A stretch of DNA of 40,568 nucleotides from Thalassolituus sp. UBA674 (GCA_002298335.1 DBNK01000024.1:86100-126667); one strand, 5' to 3'. Counted from the stretch's first letter, positions 8,250-17,281 are shown. Made by a program: numbers and translations. The notes: a model not told the origin generated them from the sequence alone.

Positions 8250-9554
8250 ATGGGTAAAAATTTACAGGGCACCGGCCTCGCCATTGCCACGCGTTTTTCC
8301 GGCAGCAAGTTTGCCGCCAAATATGGCCTGCGTAAGCCGGCTGAGAAGCTCGCCTATCTGGGCACCAAGAAGGGCTTCGAGCTGGTCATGAAACAGATGG
8401 CCAAGAAGAAGAAAGACCAGCCTGACGAAAAAATGATGCTCGACGCCCCGGCGCGTCACACCATGTTCGACCTGAGTCTCAGCGAAGAACAGCAGATGAT
8501 CAAAGACACCGTCCGCTCCTACGCGGAAGATGTCATCAAGGGCCTTGGCCACGACGCCAACGAAGCCATGAACCTGCCGGAGACTTACCTGCAGAACATC
8601 ATGGAGCTGGGCCTCAACTACTTCTCCGTACCCGAGTCCGCCGGCGGTGCAGCCACCTCCTGGAGCCCGACCACTAACGCCATTATTGCCGAAGAGCTGG
8701 CCTGGGGTGACTTCACCCTCGCCTTCACGACACTGGCGCCCGTGGGTGTTGCCAACGCCATCGTCAAATGGGGTACTGCGTCACAGAAAGAAAAATATCT
8801 GCCGGAGTATCTCGGCGAGAGCCCGGTCATGTCAGCCATTGCGCTGCAGGAGCCGGGCGCCTTCTTCAACCCGATGAAGAAGCTGTCGACCGTTGCGACC
8901 AAGGTTAAGAACGGTTACCGCATTTCCGGCGTGAAGACGCTGGTGCCCTTTGGCGGTGACGCCAGCCTCTATCTGGTGGCCGCACGCTACAAAGGCAACA
9001 ACCGCCTGTTCTTTGTTCCGGCCGGTACTGCAGGTATCAGCTGGGATGCCGCACCGGCTATGGGTCTGCGCGCCGCAGCGACCGGTACTCTGACCATGGA
9101 CAACATTCTGGTCGGTGCCGATGCCCTGCTGGGCGACAAGAGCTTTGACTATCAGGCCTTTGTCGATCTGGGTCAGCTCAACTGGTGCGCCCTCGCCGTC
9201 GGCGCCTGCCAGGCTGCACTGGATTATCTGATTCCTTACGTGAATGAGCGCGAAGCCTTCGGCGAACCCATTTCTCACCGCCAGGCGGTCGCTTTCATGA
9301 TCGCTGACATCGGCATTGAGCTCGAAGCAATGCGCCTGATGGTATGGCGTGCAACGGCACTGGCCGAGATGGGTAAACCCTTCCACCGCGAAGCCTATCT
9401 GGCTCACGTTCTCTGCGCAGAAAAAGCCATGAAAATCGGCACCGATGCTGTGCAACTGCTCGGTGGCCATGGTTTCACCAAAGAGCATCCGGCGGAACGC
9501 TGGTACCGTGATCTGCGGGTTCTGGCCTGCATTCACAGCGGTCTGCACCTGTAA
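8250..9554 (+). CDS. acyl-CoA dehydrogenase family protein, catalytic-glutamate region lost
   Basis: A 434-residue flavoprotein-fold protein with the acyl-CoA dehydrogenase layout: an N-terminal helical domain starting near residue 70 (LSEEQQMIKDTVRSYAEDVI), a middle beta domain (SAIALQEPGAFFNP), and a C-terminal helical domain with FGEPISHRQAVAFMIADI and LLGGHGFTKEHPAERWYRDL. The N-terminus carries an extra, lysine-rich segment of about 65 residues. The protein stops right where family members have the catalytic glutamate (typically IYEGT); here the end reads IHSGLHL. It is therefore probably the non-catalytic or partner subunit of the dehydrogenase encoded 10 bp downstream. ATG 8250 has a GGAG site; a longer frame upstream looks non-coding. 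Confidence 0.85.
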   Translation: MGKNLQGTGLAIATRFSGSKFAAKYGLRKPAEKLAYLGTKKGFELVMKQMAKKKKDQPDEKMMLDAPARHTMFDLSLSEEQQMIKDTVRSYAEDVIKGLGHDANEAMNLPETYLQNIMELGLNYFSVPESAGGAATSWSPTTNAIIAEELAWGDFTLAFTTLAPVGVANAIVKWGTASQKEKYLPEYLGESPVMSAIALQEPGAFFNPMKKLSTVATKVKNGYRISGVKTLVPFGGDASLYLVAARYKGNNRLFFVPAGTAGISWDAAPAMGLRAAATGTLTMDNILVGADALLGDKSFDYQAFVDLGQLNWCALAVGACQAALDYLIPYVNEREAFGEPISHRQAVAFMIADIGIELEAMRLMVWRATALAEMGKPFHREAYLAHVLCAEKAMKIGTDAVQLLGGHGFTKEHPAERWYRDLRVLACIHSGLHL

Positions 9555-9564
9555 GGAGTCTGAG

Positions 9565-10773
9565 ATGATTAATTTAGAAGTCCCGAAAAAATTCCGTGCC
9601 CTGATCAGTCAGGCGCATCAGGTAGGCAACAGCGTTTTCCGCCCGATTTCCCGTAAGTACGACCGTTCTGAGCACGCCTACCCGGTCGAGCTGGATATGT
9701 TCGCCGCCATCATGGACGGCATGAACGACAGCACGGGCGGGGTTGCCGGCGCCGGCGCCCTGAAGCAGGACAAAGAAAAAGACGAAGAAGGCATCAAGAA
9801 CGGCTCCAACATGGCCACCGTATTGTCACTGGCCGAGTTGTGCTGGGGTGACGTCGGCCTGTCTCTGACTCTGCCACGTCAGGGTCTGGGTAACGCCGCT
9901 ATTGCCGCCGTCGCTGACGATGAACAGTTTGCGCGCTTCGGTAAGAAATGGGCCGCCATGGCCATCACCGAACCGGGTTTCGGTTCTGACTCTGCTGCGG
10001 TACGTACCACTGCCATCAAAGATGGCGATGACTACATCATCAACGGTGAAAAGATTTATGTGACCTCCGGCGAGCGTGCCGACTGCGTGGTGGTATGGGC
10101 ATCTGTTGACCGCTCACTGGGTCGCGCTGCAATCAAGTCCTTCGTCGTCGAGAAAGGCACCCCGGGCATGGAAGTGGTCCGCCTGGAGAAAAAACTGGGC
10201 ATCAAGGCCTCAGACACTGCAGCCATCACATTCACGGATTGCCGTGTTCCGGCCAGCAACCTGCTGGGTGATCCGGAAGTGAACGTTGAAAAGGGTTTTG
10301 CCGGTGTGATGCAGACCTTCGATAACACACGTCCGGTGGTTGCCGCAATGGCCATTGGTGTGGCCAGGGCCTCATTAGACAGAACGCGCCAAATTCTCAA
10401 TTCACATAAGATAAAAACCAATTATAATGCCCCCCTGCAATCGCTGACGCAGCTGCAGGCACAGCTCTACCGCTATGAGGCGGACTGGGAAGGTGCCCGG
10501 TTGCTGACGCTGAAAGCCGCCTGGATGGCCGACAACGGGATCCCTAACTCCAAAGAAGCCTCAATGGCAAAAGCCAAGGCTGGTCGGACCGCCAATGCCA
10601 TTACTCTGGGTTGCGTCGAAATGCTTGGCGCGCTGGGGTACAGCGAAGATGAAATGCTCGAAAAATGGGCCCGTGACTCAAAAATTCTCGATATTTTTGA
10701 AGGCACGCAGCAGATTCAGCAGCTGATCATCGCACGCCGCTTGCTCGGAAAATCATCCGCCGAGCTGAAATAA
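9565..10773 (+). CDS. acyl-CoA dehydrogenase, catalytic-type subunit
   Basis: A 402-residue acyl-CoA dehydrogenase with a complete active-site signature. The FAD/substrate segment reads MAITEPGFGSDSAAVRTTA, followed by INGEKIYVTSG, and the C-terminal IFEGTQQIQ carries the catalytic base E379. It should oxidise an acyl-CoA to the trans-2-enoyl-CoA and pass electrons to ETF. The start at 9565 follows AAGGAG, 10 bp after the preceding dehydrogenase gene. The pairing suggests a heteromeric enzyme, as known for some actinobacterial FadE pairs. A bidirectional-looking terminator follows. Confidence 0.9.
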   Translation: MINLEVPKKFRALISQAHQVGNSVFRPISRKYDRSEHAYPVELDMFAAIMDGMNDSTGGVAGAGALKQDKEKDEEGIKNGSNMATVLSLAELCWGDVGLSLTLPRQGLGNAAIAAVADDEQFARFGKKWAAMAITEPGFGSDSAAVRTTAIKDGDDYIINGEKIYVTSGERADCVVVWASVDRSLGRAAIKSFVVEKGTPGMEVVRLEKKLGIKASDTAAITFTDCRVPASNLLGDPEVNVEKGFAGVMQTFDNTRPVVAAMAIGVARASLDRTRQILNSHKIKTNYNAPLQSLTQLQAQLYRYEADWEGARLLTLKAAWMADNGIPNSKEASMAKAKAGRTANAITLGCVEMLGALGYSEDEMLEKWARDSKILDIFEGTQQIQQLIIARRLLGKSSAELK

Positions 10774-10794
10774 GGACGGGCTTAACAATCAGGC

Positions 10795-10817
10795 AGAAGG
10801 GGTTTTTAACCCCTTCT
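10795..10817. terminator. terminator after the acyl-CoA dehydrogenase pair
   Basis: AGAAGGGG and CCCCTTCT form an 8-bp stem whose loop TTTTTAA allows two further A-T pairs. It is 22 bp past the stop codon; the T-run after it is weak (TCTGT). Confidence 0.6.
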
Positions 10818-10887
10818 TCTGTATCTGACGCCCGGAGATCATCCGTAAAGACCCACGGTGCAACCAGAGGCATACAAGTAGCAACTC

Positions 10888-12717
10888 ATGAGTAACCGCG
10901 ACACTATTACGCTCTTCAAGTTTATTCCTAAACTCCCGACGATTCTGCGTTACCTGCCGGAGACCATCAAAGGTCTGGCAATGACCAAAATTACGGATGA
11001 AAACCGTCCTGTCGGTCTGGGCCTGGTATTTGAAGATGCCGTAAAACGCAACCCGAACGGGTTTGCCGTGATCGGCGATGACCGCTACTACACCTATACG
11101 GAATTCAATAAATGGAGCAACCGCATCGCCAACTATTTCCTGTCCAAGGGATTTAAGAAAGGCGATGCTGTTGCCATCTTCATGGAAGACACCCCGGAGC
11201 TGCTGGCCGTTATTCTCGGCCTCAACAAGATCGGTGTAGTCTGTGCCATGATCAACACCTCACAGCGCAAAAATGTTCTGGTACACAGTATCAATCTGGC
11301 CAAGGCAAAAGTTGCCATCGTTGCCGGTCATCTGTACGAAGCCTATGACGAAGTCAAAGAAGAACTGCAGATCGAGCGCAAAGACGCCTACTGGCTGAAC
11401 AGCGGCAACACCCTGTCCAACCCGGGTAAAGCACCTGAAGGTTTCATCAACCTGGCGCCGCAGATCACGGAAATGTCCAATGAGACACCGGACACCGTGA
11501 ACAAGATATTCATCCACGACTCCGCCTTCTACATCTACACCTCAGGCACCACAGGTCTGCCGAAAGCCGTGGACTTCAACCACAACCGCACGATGAAAGC
11601 GGTCGGTGGTTTCGGTCATTCGACCATGCACCTGAACAAGAACGACCGCATGCTGGTGTGTCTGCCCTTCTATCATTCCACCGCTCTGGCAGTGTGCTGG
11701 GGCTCTGTCCTGGCCGGTGCCGGTGCCGTGATTGTCGGTGGTAAATTCAGTGCTTCACGCTTCTGGGATACCGCCATCCGCTACGACGCCACCTGTTTTG
11801 GTTACGTCGGCGAGCTGTGCCGTTACCTGCTGGCACAGCCGGAAAAAGTCACCGACAAAACGCATAAGATCCGCAAGATGGTCGGTAACGGCATGCGCCC
11901 GGCAATCTGGGATGAATTCAAAGACCGTTTCATCATTGATGATATCTACGAATTCTATGCCTCCTCAGAAGGCAATGTCGGCTTCACCAACACCTTTGGT
12001 TTTGACCGTACCATGGGCTTCTCGCCAATGGATTACGCAGTGGTGAAATACGACCGTGAAGCAGATGCACCGGTGCGTGACGACAACGGCCGTATGATCA
12101 AAGTGAAGCGTGGCGAAGCCGGTCTGCTGATCGGTAAAATCACCCCGAAAACACCGTTTGATGGTTATACCGACAAAGAAAAAACCAAGAGCGTTATTCT
12201 TGAAAATGTCTTTGAAGAAGGCGACAAATACTTCAATACCGGCGACCTCATCCGTGATATCGGCATGCGTCACGCTCAGTTTGTCGACCGTACCGGTGAT
12301 ACCTTCCGCTGGAAATCTGAAAACGTCTCTACCACCGAAGTGGAAAACGCTCTGAACAGCTACCCTGGCGTGGTTGAGAGCATCGTGTACGGCGTGGAAA
12401 TCCCGCAGACCGTTGGCCGTTGTGGTATGGCTCAGCTGAATCTGGATACCGACCACGAGAAGTTCAATTTCGAGAACTTCCTGACCGCCATCCGCGAACG
12501 CCTGCCCGCGTATGCCGTGCCTCTTTTCCTGCGTATTGACGATCAGGTGCAGCAGACCGGCACCTTCAAATACCAGAAGAGCAAACTGAAAGACCAGGCT
12601 TATGATCTGGAAGAGCAGGACAACCCGGTGTATGTGCTGTTGCCGAAGACAGACACCTACACCCGCCTGACCCCTGAAATTCAGGAAAAGATTGATCACG
12701 GCGAATACCCATTCTGA
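10888..12717 (+). CDS. long-chain acyl-CoA synthetase of the FATP (very-long-chain) type
   Basis: A 609-residue adenylate-forming enzyme. The AMP-binding motif YTSGTTGLPK is at residues 217-226. The FATP/VLACS signature is present in the C-terminal part, with NTGDLIRDIGMRHAQFVDRT followed by the GDTFRWKSENVSTTEVE segment. It activates long-chain fatty acids to acyl-CoA through an acyl-adenylate and probably supplies the dehydrogenase pair encoded just upstream. The ATG at 10888 gives the usual N-terminal helix region, but the ribosome site is weak. A terminator separates it from the upstream pair, so it likely has its own promoter. A strong terminator follows. Confidence 0.92.
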   Translation: MSNRDTITLFKFIPKLPTILRYLPETIKGLAMTKITDENRPVGLGLVFEDAVKRNPNGFAVIGDDRYYTYTEFNKWSNRIANYFLSKGFKKGDAVAIFMEDTPELLAVILGLNKIGVVCAMINTSQRKNVLVHSINLAKAKVAIVAGHLYEAYDEVKEELQIERKDAYWLNSGNTLSNPGKAPEGFINLAPQITEMSNETPDTVNKIFIHDSAFYIYTSGTTGLPKAVDFNHNRTMKAVGGFGHSTMHLNKNDRMLVCLPFYHSTALAVCWGSVLAGAGAVIVGGKFSASRFWDTAIRYDATCFGYVGELCRYLLAQPEKVTDKTHKIRKMVGNGMRPAIWDEFKDRFIIDDIYEFYASSEGNVGFTNTFGFDRTMGFSPMDYAVVKYDREADAPVRDDNGRMIKVKRGEAGLLIGKITPKTPFDGYTDKEKTKSVILENVFEEGDKYFNTGDLIRDIGMRHAQFVDRTGDTFRWKSENVSTTEVENALNSYPGVVESIVYGVEIPQTVGRCGMAQLNLDTDHEKFNFENFLTAIRERLPAYAVPLFLRIDDQVQQTGTFKYQKSKLKDQAYDLEEQDNPVYVLLPKTDTYTRLTPEIQEKIDHGEYPF

Positions 12718-12735
12718 TCAGTCACATTTCTTTTC

Positions 12736-12761
12736 AGGCCGCTCCTTGAGCGGCCTTTTTT
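12736..12761 (+). terminator. rho-independent terminator of the acyl-CoA synthetase gene
   Basis: AGGCCGCTC-CTT-GAGCGGCCT gives a perfect 9-bp stem with a 3-nt loop followed by TTTTT. Confidence 0.95.
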
Positions 12762-12901
12762 ATGTCCGCAACATGCGCCGCCAGCACTCCCGCACTTAGT
12801 ATCCGGAGGGTGTCATGTGGTAGAATCCCGCCTCTTTCCGTGGCTGCCACCCGTACGGTGCGTGGCGGCTGCCTGAATTCACTGTGATACAGGACATTCT
12901 G

Positions 12902-13396
12902 ATGACCGTACCCGTCGGTATTATCATGGGCTCAAAAAGTGACTGGCCCACCATGCAGCATGCTGCCACCATGCTGGATGATCTGGGCGTTGCCTATGAA
13001 GTGAAGGTGGTGTCTGCTCACCGCACGCCGGACCTGCTGTTTGACTACGCCAAAAGCGCTCAGTCGCGCGGCCTGAAGGTCATCATTGCCGGAGCCGGTG
13101 GCGCCGCTCACCTGCCTGGCATGTGCGCCTCGCAAACGTCTCTTCCGGTACTGGGTGTACCGGTGAAGTCCCGTGCTCTGAATGGCCTCGACTCTCTGTT
13201 GTCCATCGTACAGATGCCAGGCGGTGTCGCCGTTGGTACCCTGGCGATCGGTGATGCCGGTGCCCGCAATGCAGGTTTACTTGCCGCGCAGATTCTCGCC
13301 ACTGCCGATGACGCACTGATGGCCCGTATCGACAGTTTCCGTGCCACCCAGCGTGATACAGTACTGGCCCATTCCGATCCTCGTGACGACGACTGA
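12902..13396 (+). CDS. purE: N5-carboxyaminoimidazole ribonucleotide mutase
   Basis: A 164-residue class I PurE. The phosphate/active-site loop GSKSDWPTMQHA, the catalytic histidine motif SAHRTP, and the GAGGAAHLPGM loop are intact. It moves the carboxylate of N5-CAIR to C4 to give CAIR in purine synthesis, using the product of PurK encoded 14 bp downstream. The start is set at ATG 12902, which follows AGGA with 8 nt; an in-frame GTG at 12884 has no ribosome site. A TAGAAT -10 candidate lies at 12821-12826. No PurR-type box was recognised upstream. Confidence 0.96.
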   Translation: MTVPVGIIMGSKSDWPTMQHAATMLDDLGVAYEVKVVSAHRTPDLLFDYAKSAQSRGLKVIIAGAGGAAHLPGMCASQTSLPVLGVPVKSRALNGLDSLLSIVQMPGGVAVGTLAIGDAGARNAGLLAAQILATADDALMARIDSFRATQRDTVLAHSDPRDDD

Positions 13397-13410
13397 ACCG
13401 CGGAGCTTCC

Positions 13411-14499
13411 ATGATCAGAATTGGTATTTTAGGTAACGGTCAGCTGGGGCAGATGCTGGAGTACAGCATCAATGACCTGCGTGATATTTCGGTCAGCATG
13501 TACGACCTGCGGGCCCATTCTCCATCAGCGCTGGAAACCTTTATTGCCCGGGTCGATATCGTCACCTACGAGACGGAAAATATCGCCGCCGACATCGTTG
13601 AACAGCTGGAGCCCCATGCTGCCAAACTGCGGCCGGGTCTGAATGCCCTGAAAATCTTCCAGAACCGTCTTCTGGAGAAACAGGCTCTGCGTGATGCCGG
13701 TATCGCTACGGCAGACTTCTGTGCGGTCAATTCACTGGATGATGTGCACACTGCGATCAACACGCTGGGACTGCCCATCGTCATGAAAACCACCACCGAA
13801 GGCTACGATGGCAAAGGCCAGTACGTGCTGCGCACTCCGGACGATGCAATCCCCGCGTGGGAAGCCATTGGTAAACGTGAGCTGATTGCTGAAGCCTTTG
13901 TGCCTTTCCTGCGTGAAACCTCCGTCATTGCCTGCCGCGCGGTCAACGGTCAGATGGTCGTCTGGCCGATGACCGAGAACGTGCATTATGAAGGCATTCT
14001 GCGCTACAGCCTGTTCCCGGCTCCGGCCCTGAGTGCAGAAAAAGCCGCACTGGCAGAACGCTATATCCGCCAGCTGGCGGAAAGCCTCGGTTACACAGGT
14101 ACCATCACTCTGGAACTGTTTGAAACCAGTGATGGCCTGGTGGCTAACGAAGTGGCTCCGCGCGTGCACAACTCAGGACACTGGTCTATTGAGGGGGCTG
14201 CAACCAGCCAGTTCCGTAACCATATGCTGGCCATCAGTGGACGCGCCGTGGCCAATACTCAGCCAAATTATGCTGCGGTTGCCATGCTCAACGTGATCGG
14301 TGATGAAGGTCCGGCTGAAGCAGCCGAAGCCATTCACAATGCACATCGCCATTCGTATGGCAAAGAAGCCCGTCCGGCACGGAAACTGGGTCATGTCACT
14401 CTGGTGGCCGATAACGAAGCGGACCGTGACAGCACCATCACCGAACTGAGCGGTCTGCTGCCGGATGCCGTCTGGCCACCGCAGAACAAAGGACTCTGA
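13411..14499 (+). CDS. purK: N5-carboxyaminoimidazole ribonucleotide synthase
   Basis: A 362-residue ATP-grasp enzyme. It begins with the PurK-type fingerprint RIGILGNGQLGQML, followed by the ATP-grasp core (MKTTTEGYDGKGQYVL) and the metal-binding end of the domain (NEVAPRVHNSGHWSIEGA). It makes N5-CAIR from AIR, bicarbonate and ATP, the step before PurE. The gene order purE-purK with short gaps is standard, and the next gene starts 3 bp after its stop. Confidence 0.97.
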   Translation: MIRIGILGNGQLGQMLEYSINDLRDISVSMYDLRAHSPSALETFIARVDIVTYETENIAADIVEQLEPHAAKLRPGLNALKIFQNRLLEKQALRDAGIATADFCAVNSLDDVHTAINTLGLPIVMKTTTEGYDGKGQYVLRTPDDAIPAWEAIGKRELIAEAFVPFLRETSVIACRAVNGQMVVWPMTENVHYEGILRYSLFPAPALSAEKAALAERYIRQLAESLGYTGTITLELFETSDGLVANEVAPRVHNSGHWSIEGAATSQFRNHMLAISGRAVANTQPNYAAVAMLNVIGDEGPAEAAEAIHNAHRHSYGKEARPARKLGHVTLVADNEADRDSTITELSGLLPDAVWPPQNKGL

Positions 14500-14501
14500 A
14501 T

Positions 14502-15044
14502 ATGGCCAAGTCACTGCAGGAACAGCTGCTGGCCGCCGGCCTGGCAAATCAGCAGAAAGCCAAGAAAGCCAACAAAGAGAAAAAGCGCCAGGAACACCTG
14601 CAGCGCACCGGCAAGGAAGACGTGGTGAATGAAAGCCGCGAGAAAGCCGAACAGGCCCGTAAAGAGAAAGCCCGGCATGACAAAGAACTTAACCGTCAGC
14701 GGGACGAACAGGCACAGCAGAAGGCGGTAGCAGCCCAGATCCGTCAGATCACCGAGCTGAACCGCATCCGCTCAGAGCAGGCTGACATCAAATATCAGTT
14801 TGTGCAGGGCTCCAAAGTGAAGCAGATCTACGTGGATCAGGCGGTGCATGACCGCCTTTCCCGTGGTCAGCTGGCGGTTACAGTGGCACCCGATGGTTTT
14901 GCCGTGATCCCGGTACCGGTTGCGGAAAAAATCCTGCAACGCAGTCCGGATCATTTCATTGCCCGGGCTGAAAACAGTGCACCTCAGCTGGATGATGATG
15001 ATCCTTACGCAGCGTATCAGATCCCTGATGACCTGATGTGGTGA
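14502..15044 (+). CDS. DUF2058 (YaiL-type) protein
   Basis: A 180-residue protein of the DUF2058 family. The first 90 residues are a lysine/glutamate/glutamine-rich helix, probably coiled coil, starting MAKSLQEQLLAAGLANQQKA. The remainder is a small globular domain with IKYQFVQGSKVKQIYVD and VIPVPVAEKILQRSPDHF. Family members are annotated as nucleoprotein or polynucleotide-associated, without a proven reaction. It starts 3 bp after purK and so belongs to that transcript; the link to purine synthesis is positional only. A GTGCCC/GGGCAC hairpin with T-rich loop (15059-15076) follows, without a trailing T-run. Confidence 0.88.
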   Translation: MAKSLQEQLLAAGLANQQKAKKANKEKKRQEHLQRTGKEDVVNESREKAEQARKEKARHDKELNRQRDEQAQQKAVAAQIRQITELNRIRSEQADIKYQFVQGSKVKQIYVDQAVHDRLSRGQLAVTVAPDGFAVIPVPVAEKILQRSPDHFIARAENSAPQLDDDDPYAAYQIPDDLMW

Positions 15045-15169
15045 TTTCTCGCGCAGCCGTGCCCGTTTTTGGGCACGCCTGACAGGCTCTGCACCATAAT
15101 TATCCTTAATTTTCAGATATTTGCCGTCTTTTCTGATCATTTAACTATCACTCACCAACTCCGGGCACA

Positions 15170-15186
15170 GGCACTCTCCGGGTGCA
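15170..15186. promoter_or_regulatory. candidate NtrC binding site
   Basis: GCAC (15171-15174), 7 bp, GTGC (15182-15185) matches the spacing of the NtrC consensus (TGCACC-N5-GGTGCA class). A separate half-site TGCACC is at 15090-15095. Both lie upstream of a sigma-54-type promoter in front of the ammonium transporter gene. Confidence 0.5.
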
Positions 15187-15214
15187 GTGGCTTATTTCGT
15201 CTACCTGTCTTATC

Positions 15215-15230
15215 TGGCATATATTCTGCT
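15215..15230 (+). promoter_or_regulatory. sigma-54 (RpoN) promoter of the ammonium transporter gene
   Basis: TGGCATATATTCTGCT has the invariant GG (15216-15217) and GC (15228-15229) separated by exactly 10 bp, as in the -24/-12 consensus TGGCAC-N5-TTGCA/T. It lies 36 bp before the start codon. Confidence 0.75.
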
Positions 15231-15266
15231 GAATCCCCCTTTGCTGTTTTGAAGCGAAGGTGAAAG

Positions 15267-16559
15267 ATGTCCAGATTCCCGTTACTGCCCGCCACTCTGT
15301 TACTGACTATGGCAACTCCGGCCATGGCCGAATCCGCTGAGCCTGTGGTTGTTGATACCGTTTGGGTCATCACCGCCACCGCACTGGTGTTCTTCATGCA
15401 GGCCGGTTTCGCACTGCTTGAAAGTGGTATGGCACGTGCCAAGAACGCCGTGAACGTGATGATGAAGAACTACATGGACGTCTGTATCGGCAGCCTGTTT
15501 TTCTGGGCCTTTGGCTTTGGTCTGATGTTCGGTAACAACCCGACCGGGCTGTTCGGTACTTCCGCGTTTGCCATGGGTTCTGTGACCAGCTGGGAATATA
15601 CCTTTCTTGCCTTCCAGATGATGTTTGCTGCAACCGCGGTCACTATCTGTTCAGGCGCTATGGCAGAACGCACCAAGTATTCTTCTTATCTCGCCGCTGC
15701 CTGTGTGATTATCGCCGTGGTTTATCCGGTTTTCGGCAGCTGGGTCTGGGGCGGCACCTATGGCGGTTCCGGTTGGCTGGCCGATATGGGCTTTATTGAT
15801 TTTGCAGGCTCGACCGTTGTGCACTCGGTTGGTGCCTGGTGTGCACTTGCGGGCGTTATGGTCGTCGGCCCACGCACCGGACGTTTCAGCAGCACAGGTA
15901 TCTCACGGGAAATTCCCGGACACAGTCTGACCCTGGTAGCCCTCGGCGGCTTCATTCTCTGGCTCGGCTGGTTCGGTTTCAACGGTGGCAGTACCCTGGA
16001 AGCCTCAACTGACATAGGTAAGATCGTTCTTAATACGCACCTGTCCGCCTCGGCCGGAGCTGCGGGTGCCCTGCTCTACAGCCGTCTGCGCGGTAAGCCC
16101 GTGCTTCTGAGCGTCATCGTCAACGGCAGTATTGCCGGTCTGGTGGGTATCACCGCAGGCTGTGCCACCATGACGCCGCCGTTTGCCGTACTCACCGGAA
16201 TTATTTCGGGCATCATTTCCGTTATGGGCGTGGCCGTTATGGAACGCTGGAGACTGGATGACGTGGTATCAGCCGTGCCGGTGCATGGTTTCGCCGGTAT
16301 CTGGGGCACCCTGGCAGCCGGACTCTTCTTTGCCGGAGACATGTTCTCGCCGGAGCGCTTTGCCGTGCAGTCACTGGGTGTCATCAGTGCCTTCGTCTGG
16401 GCCTTCCCGCTGAGCTATATGGTGTTCTATGTGATCAAACTGACCGTCGGGCTGCGTTCTTCACGTCAACACGAGCAGGTCGGTCTGGACTATACCGAGC
16501 ACAGTGAAATCGGTTATCCCGAGTTCCAGAAAACCATCACCTATCACAAGGAGTCCTGA
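15267..16559 (+). CDS. amtB: ammonium transporter, Amt family
   Basis: A 430-residue Amt/MEP/Rh channel with an apparent cleavable signal peptide ending at AMA and eleven membrane helices. The pore histidines are in STVVHSVGAWCAL and VPVHGFAGIWGTL, and the family motif near the N-terminus reads GFALLESGMARAKN. It conducts ammonium/ammonia across the inner membrane under nitrogen limitation. The upstream sigma-54 promoter and NtrC-like site agree with nitrogen control. No glnK/PII gene is adjacent, which is atypical; instead a protein of unknown function starts 6 bp downstream. AAGGTG precedes the start. Confidence 0.94.
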   Translation: MSRFPLLPATLLLTMATPAMAESAEPVVVDTVWVITATALVFFMQAGFALLESGMARAKNAVNVMMKNYMDVCIGSLFFWAFGFGLMFGNNPTGLFGTSAFAMGSVTSWEYTFLAFQMMFAATAVTICSGAMAERTKYSSYLAAACVIIAVVYPVFGSWVWGGTYGGSGWLADMGFIDFAGSTVVHSVGAWCALAGVMVVGPRTGRFSSTGISREIPGHSLTLVALGGFILWLGWFGFNGGSTLEASTDIGKIVLNTHLSASAGAAGALLYSRLRGKPVLLSVIVNGSIAGLVGITAGCATMTPPFAVLTGIISGIISVMGVAVMERWRLDDVVSAVPVHGFAGIWGTLAAGLFFAGDMFSPERFAVQSLGVISAFVWAFPLSYMVFYVIKLTVGLRSSRQHEQVGLDYTEHSEIGYPEFQKTITYHKES

Positions 16560-16565
16560 TCCTGT

Positions 16566-17249
16566 ATGGAACTGTCTCCTGAAATAAAACGCCGAATCAT
16601 TTACACCGTTCTCTGCAGTCATCTGTCTGACGAGGATCTGTGGGAGGTAATGTGGCGCTGGGAAGTCGACTACTCGGCGCGCTCACGGTTTGAGCTGAAC
16701 CGTTTTCTGGCGGACTGTCAGCACATTCCCTTTATCCAGAAAAACCGCACCCCGCTCTACCGTCAGATTATCCGCCTGATGATGGCTCCCAACCCGGATC
16801 TGCTCGAACCGGACCCACTGGAAGCCATGCAGACCTGGCGTCGTCAAGCTGGCGTAACGGCTGTCAGAACCACATCCTCAGCAGCTGCGGATAAGGTCAG
16901 CTGCGCCCAGCTGATGACCGAGATCATTCTGGGTATGCTGAAAAACGTACCACCGGATGCCTCAACACGGGCCGTTCATTACGCCCTGGGTAACAGCCAG
17001 CGTAAGCAGTTGTCGTTCGGTATCATCCAGATGCTGGAAAATGGCCAACGTATGCTGCAGGCACCGCCGGTTGAAGTCTCGGTCCGCGAAGCACGGATTC
17101 TGATCAACCTGATTTACGTCGGCCTGTGTGAAATGCAGGGCCCGGTTGAAACCGATAACCTGCTCAGCCAATCCATCCGCAGCACGGTCGACCGCTATCG
17201 CTCTGATGCTCATGCCCGCAAGCTGATTCAGGAAATTCTGGATAAGTAA
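16566..17249 (+). CDS. uncharacterised protein co-transcribed with the ammonium transporter
   Basis: A 227-residue soluble, mostly alpha-helical protein that I do not recognise. It starts MELSPEIKRRIIYTVLCSHL, has a tryptophan-rich stretch EDLWEVMWRWEVDY, a variable hinge (residues about 88-112) and a C-terminal helical half that includes SVREARILINLIYVGLCEMQ. There is no signal peptide or membrane segment. The start codon is 6 bp after amtB, and its ribosome site AAGGAG lies inside the end of amtB, so the two are translated from one message and it should share the nitrogen-type promoter. A terminator follows. A role in ammonium-transporter regulation is possible but unsupported by sequence. 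Confidence 0.8.
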   Translation: MELSPEIKRRIIYTVLCSHLSDEDLWEVMWRWEVDYSARSRFELNRFLADCQHIPFIQKNRTPLYRQIIRLMMAPNPDLLEPDPLEAMQTWRRQAGVTAVRTTSSAAADKVSCAQLMTEIILGMLKNVPPDASTRAVHYALGNSQRKQLSFGIIQMLENGQRMLQAPPVEVSVREARILINLIYVGLCEMQGPVETDNLLSQSIRSTVDRYRSDAHARKLIQEILDK

Positions 17250-17260
17250 GCACCCTTCCG

Positions 17261-17281
17261 GGGAGCTTAAGCTCCCTTTTT
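17261..17281 (+). terminator. terminator of the amtB operon
   Basis: GGGAGC-TTAA-GCTCCC is a perfect 6-bp stem (the loop is also palindromic) followed by TTTTT, 11 bp after the stop of the unknown gene. Confidence 0.85.

Noticed and set aside
15059..15076. GTGCCC-GTTTTT-GGGCAC as the terminator of the purEK transcript
   Set aside because: The T-stretch is in the loop, not after the stem, so it is not a standard intrinsic terminator on the plus strand.
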